A stretch of 64,000 nt of DNA from DATAZK01 sp965199805 (GCA_965199805.1 CBDATO010000003.1:868001-932000), one strand, 5' to 3'. Numbered from the stretch's first letter, positions 1-9,471 are shown. The notes: generated by a model not told the origin, from the letters alone. Translations and numbers: made by a program.

Positions 1-1
1 C

Positions 2-1234
2 AAGCCGACGGTCGACGAGCTGCGGGCGCGGTCGGCCGATGCGGCGTCGCTGCCGTCGGCCATCGAGCCCAACGTCGAGCTGCCGGACGACATCGACCCC
101 GGCGTACGCGCCCTCGCCCAGAGCCTGACCGCCAACCTGTCGACCGAGTACGACAAGGCGCTTGCGATCCAGGACCTGCTCCGCAGCTCGGAGTACACCT
201 ACGACCTCAACGGCGCGCCGACCGGCGACAACGCACTCGCCGACTTCCTGTTGCGCAGCAAGACCGGCTACTGCGAGCAGTTCGCGGGGGCGATGGTCGT
301 GCTCGCCCGGATCGCCGGCATCCCGGCCCGGGTCGCCATCGGCTTCACCCCCGGCCGGCTGATCTCGGACGACACGTACGGCGTCACGAACAAGGACGCC
401 CACTCCTGGCCGGAGCTGTGGTTCCCGCAGGCCGGATGGGTGCGCTTCGAGCCGACCCCGCGCGACGACCAGACCCAGCCGCCCGCGTACGCCGACCAGT
501 CACCGGCCTCCCAGCCCTCGTCGACGCCGAGCGCCGTCGCCCCGAACGACACGCAGCCGAAGGCCACCGACAGCCCCCAGCCGACGGCGAGTGCCGCACC
601 GAGCGCCGCGCCCGCGGCAGACGCCGGTGGCAGCGGCGGCAGTGGTGGCGGCGGCACGCTGGCCGTCGTGGGCTGGACGGTGCTCGGGCTCGCTGCCGCG
701 GCTCTGCTGCTCCTGCCCGCCGCCGCCCGCCGTCAGCGCCGCGGTCGCCGGCTGCGGGCCGGACCGGGAGCGGCGCACCAGCGCTGGGACGAGGCCCTCG
801 ACACCGCCCGCGACCTGGGGCTGATGTCACCGTCGACGCTGTCGCCGCGCCGGCTCGTCTCGCGTTGGAGTACGGCGACCGACGGCAGCCGTGCGTTGCC
901 CGACGTCACGTCGCGGGTGCTGCAACGCCTGGCGGCCGATGAGGAGCTCGCCCGTTACGCACCGCCCGACGCCCCGGCATCCGCCGCGGACCGCCATACC
1001 CCACCCGTCTCCGAGGCCGAGCTGCGAACCGCGTTCCAGGCGTGGATCCGGTCGAGCGGCACCGTCGCGCGCTGGAGTGCGTTGTTGGCGCCCCGCTCGT
1101 TGTTCGACGGGATGCGCGCCCGGCTCGTCGAGCCCACCCAACGACTGGTCGGCACGCCCGCGGCCCGGCTGACGGAGGCGATGCGACGCAGGCTCGGCCG
1201 GCCTCTGGCCTGGGTGGCTGGCCGCCGGAGCTGA
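2..1234 (+). CDS. Transglutaminase-like membrane protein, TgpA/DUF3488 type (5' truncated)
   Basis: The reading frame is open from the window edge, so the N-terminus (usually several membrane segments) lies outside. The visible 410 residues hold the transglutaminase core: Cys at about residue 91 in TGYCEQF and His at about 134 in DAHSWPE, followed by GWVRFEPTP where the third catalytic acid sits (Glu rather than Asp). A low-complexity Ser/Pro/Thr linker follows. Then comes one hydrophobic segment at about 218-240, a basic stop-transfer (RRQRRGRR) and a DUF4129-like C-terminal region. Such proteins usually sit downstream of MoxR and DUF58 genes and are thought to act at the cell envelope; the substrate is unknown. 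Family confident, function inferred. Confidence 0.85.
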   Translation, partial: KPTVDELRARSADAASLPSAIEPNVELPDDIDPGVRALAQSLTANLSTEYDKALAIQDLLRSSEYTYDLNGAPTGDNALADFLLRSKTGYCEQFAGAMVVLARIAGIPARVAIGFTPGRLISDDTYGVTNKDAHSWPELWFPQAGWVRFEPTPRDDQTQPPAYADQSPASQPSSTPSAVAPNDTQPKATDSPQPTASAAPSAAPAADAGGSGGSGGGGTLAVVGWTVLGLAAAALLLLPAAARRQRRGRRLRAGPGAAHQRWDEALDTARDLGLMSPSTLSPRRLVSRWSTATDGSRALPDVTSRVLQRLAADEELARYAPPDAPASAADRHTPPVSEAELRTAFQAWIRSSGTVARWSALLAPRSLFDGMRARLVEPTQRLVGTPAARLTEAMRRRLGRPLAWVAGRRS

Positions 1235-1265
1235 GCATCCGGGCCGTGCAGTGCCATGCCGTGCA

Positions 1266-1309
1266 GTGACACTGTGACGCGTGGCCCGGGCGACGGCTGG
1301 CGGTGTCAC
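1266..1309. repeat. 44-bp palindrome-bounded repeat, copy 1
   Basis: The unit begins GTGACACTG and ends CGGTGTCAC, so its ends can pair (one G-T). It matches the copy at 1349-1392 at 39 of 44 positions. It lies between the convergent transglutaminase and DUF3040 genes and could fold as a hairpin in either transcript. Confidence 0.75.
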
Positions 1310-1348
1310 AGCTCAGGGTGTACGGCGGACGGTGCGTCCGTCCGTCCA

Positions 1349-1392
1349 GTGACACCGCTACGCGTGGCCCCGGCGACGGCTGGCGGTGTCGC
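1349..1392. repeat. 44-bp palindrome-bounded repeat, copy 2
   Basis: The unit begins GTGACACCG and ends CGGTGTCGC, with the same internal core (ACGCGTGGCCC then GGCGACGGCTGG) as copy 1, in direct orientation 39 bp downstream of it. The five differences include changes in the terminal arms that keep most pairing. Possible bidirectional terminator or a small dispersed repeat. Confidence 0.75.
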
Positions 1393-1493
1393 AGCGACGC
1401 GCGAAGGTGGCCACGCCGCCCATGAGCGCGTGTACGACCGCCCGCACTGAGCCGAGCGGTCGTGCTGAAGGGGTGGAGCAGGGTGCGCGGGGC

Positions 1494-1901
1494 CTAGCGC
1501 TCGCGGTCTTCCCAGCGACGCTGCCAACGCTCCTGCGCCCGCTCGGACACGGAGCGGCGCTGCTTGCTCTTGCCGACGCGGTTGCCCCGCGGGGTGCGGG
1601 CATCAGGATCGGGGCGTCCACCGAGCCGACGGAGGTCACTCGATCCGCGCAGGGCGGCGAGCAGCATCACGACGAAGCCGACGAGCCCCAGGGCGATGCT
1701 GGCCGCACCCGAGTTGATGACGACAGCGGCGACCAGGACACCGAGGCCCAGGACGAAGAGTGCTGTCGAGCGCCACAGCCGGCGAACCGCGTACGTACGC
1801 GGGTTGATCGAGCGGACCGTACTGACCAATTTGGGGTCATCGGCGTAGAGCTCACGCTCGATCTGCTCGAGCAGACGCTGCTCATGCTCTGAGAGCGGCA
1901 T
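1494..1901 (-). CDS. DUF3040 small membrane protein
   Basis: A 135-residue protein beginning MPLSEHEQRLLEQIE, the typical opening of the actinobacterial DUF3040 family. A hydrophobic region at about residues 43-85 should form two membrane helices, and the tail is very basic (GKSKQRR, RWQRRWEDRER). I chose the ATG at 1901 because GGGAGGA stands six bases before it; an upstream in-frame start at 1916 would cut into that site. Family members are commonly found near mraZ and the division cluster in actinobacteria. The molecular function is unknown. Confidence 0.88.
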   Translation of the reverse strand: MPLSEHEQRLLEQIERELYADDPKLVSTVRSINPRTYAVRRLWRSTALFVLGLGVLVAAVVINSGAASIALGLVGFVVMLLAALRGSSDLRRLGGRPDPDARTPRGNRVGKSKQRRSVSERAQERWQRRWEDRER

Positions 1902-2108
1902 CCGCGCTCCTCCCACGCCAAATCCTCGGCCCGAATGGGCGTCTGTCCCAGGATAGAACCTCGACAGAGACGACGGTAGTCACAAGCCGCAGACAGGGCG
2001 ACAACTTCCCGACAAGCGACCCGGATCGCACGTTTCCACCGCGGGGTCGGATGACCCCTGCGCTGTATCGGCACCGGCCTGCCGGACGCGAGGGCGGCAG
2101 CGGACCCG

Positions 2109-3383
2109 TCATCGCCGCACCGGACGGGAACGCCCCGGCGGATCGACGAGCGTGGCCGGCTGGACGGAGCCCGAGCCGAACCGTGCCGCCGCCTGGTCGA
2201 CCGCCCGGTCGGCCTCCCGCCAGCCGGATTCCCGGTCTCCCATCATCAGCTGCCGGGTCGCCTTGCCCGACGGGGTCAGGCTCTCGGCGCGGATGCCGAC
2301 CAGCCGGAGCCGGGCGCGCTGCAGGCCGAGCTTGCGGAAGAGCTCGCGTCCGATCTCGTAGATCTCCTGGCCGCTGTCGGTAACCTGAGGCAGGGTCCGG
2401 GAGCGGGTGAGGGTGGTGAAGTCGGAGAACCGCACCTTCAACGTGATCGTGCGGGCCGCGTAACCCTGCTCGCGGAGCCGCGCGGCGGTGCGCTCGGCCA
2501 GCCGGAGCACCTCCCGCAGCACCACCTCGGGATCGTCGATGTCGCGGGAGAACGTCTCCTCGTGCCCGATGCTCTTGTCGGGCTCGCTCGCGATGACCTG
2601 GCGGTCGTCGCGCCCCCAGGACAGAGCCGAGAGGTGCGCACCTGCAGCCGGGCCGAGCGCGCGCTGCAGGGTCTCGACCGACACCTGCGCGAGGTCACCG
2701 ACGGTGCGCAGCCCGAGCCGGTTGAGCACCGCCCCGGTCTTCTCCCCCACTCCCCACAACGCTTCGACCGGCAGCGGATGCAGGAAGGCCACGATCTGCG
2801 CCGCCGGCACCACCAGCAGTCCGTCCGGCTTGCCGTGCGCCGACGCCAGCTTCGCCACGAACTTGCTCGGCGCCACCCCGACGGTGCACGGCAGCTCCTG
2901 CTCGTCCCAGATCCGGGCCCGGATCCAGGCGGCGATGTCACGCGGGCGGCCGAGCCGGCGGACCGCGCCGCGTACGTCGATGAAGGCCTCATCCAGCGAC
3001 AGCGGCTCCACCAGAGGACTGACCGAGCGGAAGATCTCCATGATCCCGGCGGACGCTTCGGTGTAGTGGCTGAAGGTCGGCGGCAGCACGATCGCTGCCG
3101 GGCACAGCCGGCGGGCCCGCACCATCGGCATGGCGCTGCGCACCCCGTACGCCCGTGCCTCGTACGTCGCCGACAGCACGACGCCGCGGTTGCCGGCCCC
3201 GCCGACGATCACCGGCAGGCCCTGCAGCTCCGGCCGTGACCGCAGCTCGACGGACGCGTAGAACGCGTCCATGTCGACGTGCAGGATCGGGCAGCCGGTG
3301 TCGTCCGGAAGCTCCGGCTCACCGAACGGCTCGTCGAACGAGCTACGGCCGGTCACGGTGGACCCGACCCGGCCGGGCTGCAC
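2109..3383 (-). CDS. dinB: DNA polymerase IV (Y-family translesion polymerase)
   Basis: A Y-family polymerase that copies damaged or mismatched templates. The catalytic acids are visible: HVDMDAFYAS at residues 35-44 and SLDEAF with Asp131/Glu132. The helix-hairpin-helix region (LWGVGEKTGAVLNRLG) and the little-finger domain follow. A clear C-terminal beta-clamp box is not obvious; RQLMMGD near residue 380 is the only weak candidate. The 424-residue length is usual. The start used is GTG at 3383, 27 bases after the methyltransferase stop; GTG at 3356 is an alternative. It lies downstream of dnaE2 on the same strand, so it may share damage-induced transcription. Confidence 0.93.
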   Translation of the reverse strand: MQPGRVGSTVTGRSSFDEPFGEPELPDDTGCPILHVDMDAFYASVELRSRPELQGLPVIVGGAGNRGVVLSATYEARAYGVRSAMPMVRARRLCPAAIVLPPTFSHYTEASAGIMEIFRSVSPLVEPLSLDEAFIDVRGAVRRLGRPRDIAAWIRARIWDEQELPCTVGVAPSKFVAKLASAHGKPDGLLVVPAAQIVAFLHPLPVEALWGVGEKTGAVLNRLGLRTVGDLAQVSVETLQRALGPAAGAHLSALSWGRDDRQVIASEPDKSIGHEETFSRDIDDPEVVLREVLRLAERTAARLREQGYAARTITLKVRFSDFTTLTRSRTLPQVTDSGQEIYEIGRELFRKLGLQRARLRLVGIRAESLTPSGKATRQLMMGDRESGWREADRAVDQAAARFGSGSVQPATLVDPPGRSRPVRR

Positions 3384-3410
3384 CCGGACAAATGCAGGCA
3401 GCCGCCCGCC

Positions 3411-4205
3411 TCAGGGCCTGGCGGCCAGCACGTGCAGGCGGGTGGCCATGGCCTGGTAGACCGGGAGCCGCGCGACGGTCTGCTCGAGTCGCTGGAGCAC
3501 CTCCCGGGCGTGCGGCTCGACATCGAGGACGGCGCCGGGCACCAGGTCGGAGAAGACCCGATCGCCGTGGACGCCGAGCACCTGCATCCCCGCGCCTTCG
3601 ACCAGCGCGATGAGCTCGTCGACGTCGAAGCGGCGATCCAACCGCCGCTCGGACGCACGCTGCTGCGACCGGTCGGCCAGCTGCTGTGCCAGGGCCGGCG
3701 TGCCGGCGAGCATGGCCTCGGCCGCGTCGAGCCGGCCCGCGAGGACACGGTTGAGCACCGCCGCCGACCGGTTGGCGGCGAGCAGGCTGAGCAGCCCTCC
3801 GGGCCGGAGCACCACGGCCATCGCCGTGACCCCGACCGCAGGGTCGTCGGCGACCTCGAGGACGTCATGGCAGAGCAGCACGTCGGCCTGCTCCGCGTCG
3901 ATGGCGTCACCCAAGGTGTCGACATCGCCCTGCCGGGCGCTGACCAGTGCACCGACCCCGGCTTCAGCGGCGCGACGCTCCAGCGAGGCCAGCGAATCAG
4001 GGCTCGGGTCGACGACGACCACCCGGTGACCGAGCTCGGCCAGCGGGACGGCGAACCCACCCGTACCGCCGCCGACATCCACGATCTCCAGCGGCCGGCC
4101 ACGAGTGACTCCCAGCTCACCGACCGCACGAGACAGGTCTTCCCACACGACGCTGCTGCGGGCAGCGGGCCAGGAGCTGGACGGACTCGTCTGACTGGGA
4201 GGCAC
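3411..4205 (-). CDS. Class I SAM-dependent methyltransferase
   Basis: A 264-residue protein with a standard Rossmann methyltransferase core. The SAM-binding loop VDVGGGTGGF lies at about residues 42-51, an acidic residue ends strand 2 (VVVVDPSPDSL), and the post-motif CHDVLEVADD and the LRPGGLLSLL strand follow. GTG at 4205 is preferred because GGAAAGG precedes it by five bases; the open frame further upstream has no support. The substrate cannot be told. It sits between dnaE2 and dinB, an arrangement I recall next to dinB in other actinobacteria, but a role in mutagenesis is not shown. Confidence 0.8.
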   Translation of the reverse strand: MPPSQTSPSSSWPAARSSVVWEDLSRAVGELGVTRGRPLEIVDVGGGTGGFAVPLAELGHRVVVVDPSPDSLASLERRAAEAGVGALVSARQGDVDTLGDAIDAEQADVLLCHDVLEVADDPAVGVTAMAVVLRPGGLLSLLAANRSAAVLNRVLAGRLDAAEAMLAGTPALAQQLADRSQQRASERRLDRRFDVDELIALVEGAGMQVLGVHGDRVFSDLVPGAVLDVEPHAREVLQRLEQTVARLPVYQAMATRLHVLAARP

Positions 4206-4347
4206 AGCCGCCTTTCCGGACCGGTGGACGAATGTGACCGACGGCGCGCATCGGCTGCCACGAAGCGTAGCCGCCTCGCCTTTCGCATCGATCCGGCCCG
4301 GACCGTGTGGAGCGGTGCAGGAGAACGTTTCCGAGAAGCGGACCTGC

Positions 4348-7300
4348 TCATCCGCCCGAGCTTCCTGAGCTGGAATGCCAGAGCCGACGCGGCGCGCTCT
4401 TGGCATCGCCACCCGACGGTTTGATGTCGGCGTACGGCGACATCCGGAAACCGGTGGCGTACTGCTTGGCCCGCAGCACCGGCGGTGGGGCGATGACCGG
4501 ACGGGTGGAGCGGCTCGCGGCGGCGCCCTGGACGGCCGACTCGGTGACGACGGGACGGTCGGCCATCAACCGCTCGACGGCCACCGGGCCACCGAGCTCC
4601 CACGCATCACGCAGTGCCGGCAGCTCCCAGCACCCGGTCGCCCGCAACGAGATCCCGCGCGGCCCGGTGCGCCGGACGAATCCGCGGACCACCAGCAGCC
4701 AGGAGTGGAAGACGGTGGACGCGTAACCGAGCTGGGCGTCCTCGAAGAAGGTCGCGTCGACCGGACCGGTGGCGTCGTCCAGGGTCACGAACACCACCCG
4801 GCGGCCGGAGCGGATCGGCGGGGTCTGGGTGGCCACCTTCACCCCGGCGACGAGCACCTCCTGCTTGCTGCGGCACTGCAGCAGGTCACGGGCCCGGGTG
4901 ACGCCGAAGGCGGCCATGAACGGCTCGTAGAAGTCGACGACGTGGCGGGTGACGTCGAGACCGAGGACGTCGAGCTCGGCACGCACCAGCTCGGCGCCGG
5001 TGAGCTCGGGCAGGCCGGAGGCGCGTACCGCAGACGGGTCGTCACCCAGGTCGAGGGTGAGCTGGACCTGATCGGTGTTCGCCGGCACCGGCCGGGAGGC
5101 CCGCGACTGCCGGGCGGCCCGGGCCACCACGCCGTCGGGCCCGGGACTGCGCCACCGGTCGATCCCCTCGGGCAGCTCCGCCGACGGCAGGGCCGGCGTC
5201 TCCCCCGCCGCCGACCGGACCGCCGACCGTCCTGCCGGGTCGACCGCCGAGCGCGGGCGCCGGCCGGTGCGACCGCCCCGCGCCACCGCCCTGCTCCATT
5301 GGTCCAGCTCGGCCACCTGCAGGAGCAGGTCACGCCGGGTGATCCGGCCGCGCCGCCGCACCGGGGCCGCGAGCCCGATCCCGTACACCGAGTCGAAGCC
5401 CCCCGCGATGACGAGCCGCTCGACGATGGGCCGAGAGACCCCGGCCCGGTGCCAGAAGTCCGACAACGACCCGTAAGGGCGACCGGCCATGATCCCGGCG
5501 ACCTCCGCGGCGTTGATCCCCTTGACCTCCGACAGCGCCATCCGGATGCCGTACGTGCGTGCGTCGGGCAGCCGCGGATCGTCCGGCGCCGCCCGGGACG
5601 GGGCGTCGAGCACGGCCGGCGGCGGCTCGGAGAAGGCACTGATCCGCTCGACCCGGTAGACGTCGTCGGACTGGTTGACGTCCAACCCGAGGATCGCGAT
5701 GCCGAAGTGACGGGCGTCGTCGAGGATCAGCCGCTTCGGATACATCCCGGGGTCATGGGTGAGCACACCGGCGAGGAACGCGGCCGGGTGATGCGCCTTC
5801 AGCCAGGCCGACTGGTAGGTCGGGAGGGCGAAGGCGGCAGCGTGGGCCTTGCAGAACCCGAACGACCCGAAGGCCTTCAGCACCTCCCACACCCGCTCGA
5901 CGACGGCGAGGTCGTATCCCCGCGCCAGGGCGGCGGGCACGAAGGCGGCCCGCACCTCCGGCTGGAACTGCGGATCACCGAGCCCGCGCCGGGCCTCGTC
6001 GGCCTCGGCGAGCGAGACCCCCGTCATCGTGTGGACGATCTGCAGCACCTGCTCGTGGAAGACCACGACCCCACCGGTCTCGCTCAGGCAGTACGCCAGA
6101 TCGGGATGGATGTACTCGACGTCGCGCCACCCCTGCCGGGCCTCCAGGAAGGGGGTGATCATGTCGCTCTTCACCGGCCCGGGCCGGAACAGCGAGATGT
6201 CGATGATGATGTCGTCGAAGGTCTCGGGTGCGAACTTGCCGATCAGCTCGCGCTGGCCGGGCGACTCGATCTGGAAGCAGCCCAGCGTGCGGGTGGACTG
6301 CACCAGCGCGAACGTCTTGGGGTCGGCCCGATCGATCTCGTCGATGTCGACCGTCTCGTCGTCGACCCGCTCCACCTCGGCGATGGCGTGCGAGATCGCC
6401 GACTGCATCCGGATCCCAAGCAGGTCGAGCTTGAGCAGACCCAGGTCCTCGACGTCGTCCTTGTCGAACTGGCTCATCGGGAAGCCGAGGTAGCTCGCCT
6501 CGACCGGGGTGCGCTCGAGCAGGGTGGTGTCGGACAGCAGCACCCCGCAGGGATGCAGGGCGATGTGACGCGGCAGACCGTCCAGCCGCTCGACGAGCTT
6601 GAGCATGAGGTCGAGCCGCTCGGGTGACAGCCCGCTGCTGCGCAGCTCCGGCAGGTCACGCATCGCCGCCCGCACCTGGCTCGCCCGGATGTGCGGGAAC
6701 GCCTTGGCGACGGCGTCGATCTCCCCGGGGGGCAGCCCGAGCGCCCCGCCGACGTCACGGATGGCGTGCCGGGCGCGGTAGGTGTCCATCATCGCGACGC
6801 AGGCGCACCGCTCACCGCCGTAGCGGGCCAGGACCTGCTCGTACACCTCGGTGCGCCGGGCCGACTCGACGTCGATGTCGACGTCCGGCAGCTGATGCCG
6901 CAGCGGGGAGAGGAACCGCTCCATGAGCAGGCCGTAACGCATCGGGTCGACGTCGGAGACGCCGGTGAGGTAGGTGACGAGGCTGCCGGCTCCCGACCCG
7001 CGGGCCGCGCACCGCACGCCCATCCCCCGGATGAGGTCGACGACGTCGGCGACGGTGAGGAAGTAGCTCGGGTAACCGAGCGTGCGGATGATGTCGAGCT
7101 CCTGCTCGAGTCGGTTGCTCACGTCGACGGTGAAGGACATCCCCCGGCGCTGCAGCCCCGCCTCGCAGCGGGCGCGCAGGATGGCGTCGGCATCGTGGGT
7201 GCCACCGCCCGCGCCACCGACGATCTCCAACTCCGGGAAATGGACCTCGCCGATCCCCAGGTCGGCCTTGGGATCCAGGGCGCACCGCTCGGCGATCTGC

Positions 7301-8217
7301 CGGGTACGGATGATCAAGCCGCGCCCGCCGTCGGTGAGCCCGGCGGCATCCGCCACCTCCTGCGCGATCTCGGCCATCTCCTTGCCGGCCTTCAGGTAAC
7401 CGTCGGCGTTGACCCGGCCGACATGACGGGTGTCGAGGGCCACCAGCAGCCGCGCCGCGTCCAGCACGTCGGCGACCGGAGCGTCGCTGCGGTCGGCATA
7501 ACGCACCGCATTGGTGAGCACCGGAGGGATGCCGGCGGACGCCGCGAAGGCGGCCCACCGGGCAGCGCGGGCGAGCTCGCCCCGCCCGCGATGGTGGACG
7601 ACCTCGATCTGCAGCTCACCGGCCTCCGGGAGCGCCGACCGCCAGCGCTCCAGATGGGCCCGGGCCAACGCCTCGCGTCGCCCCGCCACCGCGCGGCCGG
7701 GCTCCGACTGCGGACCGAGCAGCACGATCAGCGCGCCACCACCCTCACGCGCCAGCCGGGCGTGCTCGGCGATCAGGCCCAGACTGCTGATCGGGGTGCC
7801 CCGCTCACCGGCGAGATGGGTGGCTGTCACGAGCCGGCACAGGGCTCCCCAGCCGGCGCGGCCCGACGCGAGCACCGTGACGCGCGGCAGACCCGGGTCG
7901 ACGAAGGCGCCGCCCCGGGCCGGGCCGGGCGGGCGCGGGCCACTCGCCCCCGGCAGGCCGGGCCGACCGGACCGGGACGATCCGCCGTCGAGATCCACCG
8001 GGGCGACGGCCAGATCGGTGCCGAGGACCGGCCGGATGCCCTCGCGCTGGCACGCCTTGGCGAACCGGACGGCGCCGTAGACCCCGTCGCGATCGGTGAG
8101 GGCGAGCGTGTCCATGTCGTGCTCGGCGGCGCGGGCCACGAGCAGCTGCGGGTGCGATGCACCGTGGCGCAGCGAGTAGCCGGATGCCACGTGCAGATGG
8201 ACGAACGGGTCGGGCAT
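4348..8217 (-). CDS. dnaE2: Error-prone type DNA polymerase III alpha subunit (DnaE2-like)
   Basis: C-family replicative-type polymerase of 1289 residues. It has an N-terminal PHP domain (HLHVASGYS at residues 7-15, LTDRDGVYG at about 41-49). The palm carries the metal-binding acids in PDVDIDVE (about 441-448) and KLDLLGI (about 595). An OB fold lies near the C-terminus (VKVATQTPP and VVFVTLDDATGPVDATFF, about 1125-1160). A Ser/Arg/Gly-rich linker at about 85-115 adds length. The short opening and the neighbouring HEPN (SAV_6107) and DUF6504 genes point to the damage-inducible second DnaE rather than the replicative one. It follows the HEPN gene after a 113-bp gap with no clear terminator. 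Confidence 0.85.
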   Translation of the reverse strand: MPDPFVHLHVASGYSLRHGASHPQLLVARAAEHDMDTLALTDRDGVYGAVRFAKACQREGIRPVLGTDLAVAPVDLDGGSSRSGRPGLPGASGPRPPGPARGGAFVDPGLPRVTVLASGRAGWGALCRLVTATHLAGERGTPISSLGLIAEHARLAREGGGALIVLLGPQSEPGRAVAGRREALARAHLERWRSALPEAGELQIEVVHHRGRGELARAARWAAFAASAGIPPVLTNAVRYADRSDAPVADVLDAARLLVALDTRHVGRVNADGYLKAGKEMAEIAQEVADAAGLTDGGRGLIIRTRQIAERCALDPKADLGIGEVHFPELEIVGGAGGGTHDADAILRARCEAGLQRRGMSFTVDVSNRLEQELDIIRTLGYPSYFLTVADVVDLIRGMGVRCAARGSGAGSLVTYLTGVSDVDPMRYGLLMERFLSPLRHQLPDVDIDVESARRTEVYEQVLARYGGERCACVAMMDTYRARHAIRDVGGALGLPPGEIDAVAKAFPHIRASQVRAAMRDLPELRSSGLSPERLDLMLKLVERLDGLPRHIALHPCGVLLSDTTLLERTPVEASYLGFPMSQFDKDDVEDLGLLKLDLLGIRMQSAISHAIAEVERVDDETVDIDEIDRADPKTFALVQSTRTLGCFQIESPGQRELIGKFAPETFDDIIIDISLFRPGPVKSDMITPFLEARQGWRDVEYIHPDLAYCLSETGGVVVFHEQVLQIVHTMTGVSLAEADEARRGLGDPQFQPEVRAAFVPAALARGYDLAVVERVWEVLKAFGSFGFCKAHAAAFALPTYQSAWLKAHHPAAFLAGVLTHDPGMYPKRLILDDARHFGIAILGLDVNQSDDVYRVERISAFSEPPPAVLDAPSRAAPDDPRLPDARTYGIRMALSEVKGINAAEVAGIMAGRPYGSLSDFWHRAGVSRPIVERLVIAGGFDSVYGIGLAAPVRRRGRITRRDLLLQVAELDQWSRAVARGGRTGRRPRSAVDPAGRSAVRSAAGETPALPSAELPEGIDRWRSPGPDGVVARAARQSRASRPVPANTDQVQLTLDLGDDPSAVRASGLPELTGAELVRAELDVLGLDVTRHVVDFYEPFMAAFGVTRARDLLQCRSKQEVLVAGVKVATQTPPIRSGRRVVFVTLDDATGPVDATFFEDAQLGYASTVFHSWLLVVRGFVRRTGPRGISLRATGCWELPALRDAWELGGPVAVERLMADRPVVTESAVQGAAASRSTRPVIAPPPVLRAKQYATGFRMSPYADIKPSGGDAKSAPRRLWHSSSGSSGG

Positions 8218-8330
8218 GACACCACCGGGAGGCCTCGTCGGAGCGGACGGTCACGAACAGGAGCAGGAGCGAACCGGAGCCGAGGGGACGAGCGCGCCGA
8301 AGCGCCGTTCAGGCCGACCGGAGCGATCGC

Positions 8331-8837
8331 TCAGGTGGAGCGCACACCGGACGGAGCCGAGGACGCGTCGTCCAATCCCAGCGACGGCTGCTGGGCGAGC
8401 CCCAGCAGACCCAGGACCACCAGCAGGAAATGCTCGGCGTCACGGATCAGGTCATCGGCCTCACGCCGGCTGACGACCGGCCGGCCCGCCTCGGCCGCCG
8501 CGCGCTTGGAGGCACCGGCCGCGAAGAACGCGGACCACTCGTTGAGCTCCGGCGCCACCTCGGTCAGCAGCCGCCAGGCACTCACGGGCCGCCCACGGCG
8601 ACTGTGCGGCCGGGTGCGCGCAGCGAGCACGGCTGCCGCAGCTCTCAGAGCCGCCAGATGGGCGAGGGCGTAACGCTCACCCGCCACCTGCGCGCCCTCG
8701 GCGTCAGCCAGACCCTGCCGGGCCGCGGTGAGCAGGCCACCGACCGCACGGGGTAGCACCCGCGGGTCGAGAACGCCTGCCGCGCCCCCTGCAGAGCCTG
8801 CTGTCGTGCGCTCGTCGAGCATTGCTGTCACGGCCAT
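8331..8837 (-). CDS. SAV_6107-family HEPN domain protein
   Basis: A 168-residue, mostly helical protein with the signature of the SAV_6107-type HEPN family (GERYALAHLAALRAAAAVLAAR, VAPELNEWSAFFAAGA, READDLIRDAEHFL). ATG at 8837 overlaps the stop of the DUF6504 gene by one base (TGATG), so translation is coupled. Some HEPN proteins are RNases with an R-x4-6-H motif; I do not see a convincing one here, so a nuclease role is not supported. The family is recurrently found beside dnaE2, suggesting an accessory role in translesion synthesis. Confidence 0.85.
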   Translation of the reverse strand: MAVTAMLDERTTAGSAGGAAGVLDPRVLPRAVGGLLTAARQGLADAEGAQVAGERYALAHLAALRAAAAVLAARTRPHSRRGRPVSAWRLLTEVAPELNEWSAFFAAGASKRAAAEAGRPVVSRREADDLIRDAEHFLLVVLGLLGLAQQPSLGLDDASSAPSGVRST

Positions 8838-9316
8838 CAGTCGTGCACCTCCATCAGCTGCCATCCACCGCGTGACCAGTCGAAACACAGGTCGTAGACC
8901 CCCGGGGAGGCGGAGCGGCCCGCCGCTGCCTCGACCCGCCAGAACTCGCGCTCACCGTCGTCGATGGAGATCGGCCCTACCGACGCACCGACATCGGGTG
9001 CCGGCTCCCCCCAGGCGCGCTGCGCCCACTTCGGGGATGCCGGGATGGGTGCGAGCACCAGGTCGGCATCCGCACCCTGCATCTGTGCAGCCGCAGGGCC
9101 GGCCCGGCCGGCCATCGCTGGAGCCGGGCCGCCGGAGGCCGGCGCGTCGCTCCCGGTGGTCAGGGCCAGCGCAGCGCCGGACGCCCACCAGGCGCCCGCC
9201 TCGAACCAGTGCTCGAGCACCTCACGGACGACGTACAGCCGGGAGTGCCACAGGAACTGCTCCGGTGCCTCGTCGCGGCGCCGGACCTCGATCTCGTCGG
9301 CGTGCCGTCTCCCCAT
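8837..9316 (-). CDS. DUF6504 family protein
   Basis: A 159-residue protein with recognisable ends: RRHADEIEVRRRDEAPEQFLW at the N-terminus and EREFWRVEAAAGRS, VYDLCFDW, WQLMEVHD at the C-terminus. The middle is Ala/Gly/Pro-rich and variable. Two ATG codons stand side by side; GGGGAG is three bases before the first (9319) and six before the second (9316), so I used the second. It is the first gene of the leftward group DUF6504-HEPN-dnaE2 and lies about 155 bp from a perfect LexA box. In other actinobacteria the family accompanies imuB; no imuB is present here. Function unknown. Confidence 0.82.
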   Translation of the reverse strand: MGRRHADEIEVRRRDEAPEQFLWHSRLYVVREVLEHWFEAGAWWASGAALALTTGSDAPASGGPAPAMAGRAGPAAAQMQGADADLVLAPIPASPKWAQRAWGEPAPDVGASVGPISIDDGEREFWRVEAAAGRSASPGVYDLCFDWSRGGWQLMEVHD

Positions 9317-9471
9317 CATCGTCTCCCCACCCGCAGCCGGACATTCGAAAATCAAGGCGCGTCGGGGGAAGGCGACGGACCGGTGAGTGATGTCGCTTCC
9401 CCACGACACCACTCACCGGCGAGCCCGCTCAGCCGCGTAACCTGGCCGGATACGCGGTTGAGCTGACCTGA

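Noticed and set aside
4375..8673. Long plus-strand open frames (750 and 660 codons) opposite dnaE2
   Set aside because: Shadows of the polymerase gene; they have Arg/Gly/His-rich composition, no motif, and the minus frame has the intact PHP and palm residues.
8331..8837. HEPN RNase toxin of a toxin-antitoxin pair
   Set aside because: No clear R-x4-6-H motif and no nucleotidyltransferase (MNT) partner; the gene instead belongs to the dnaE2-linked family.
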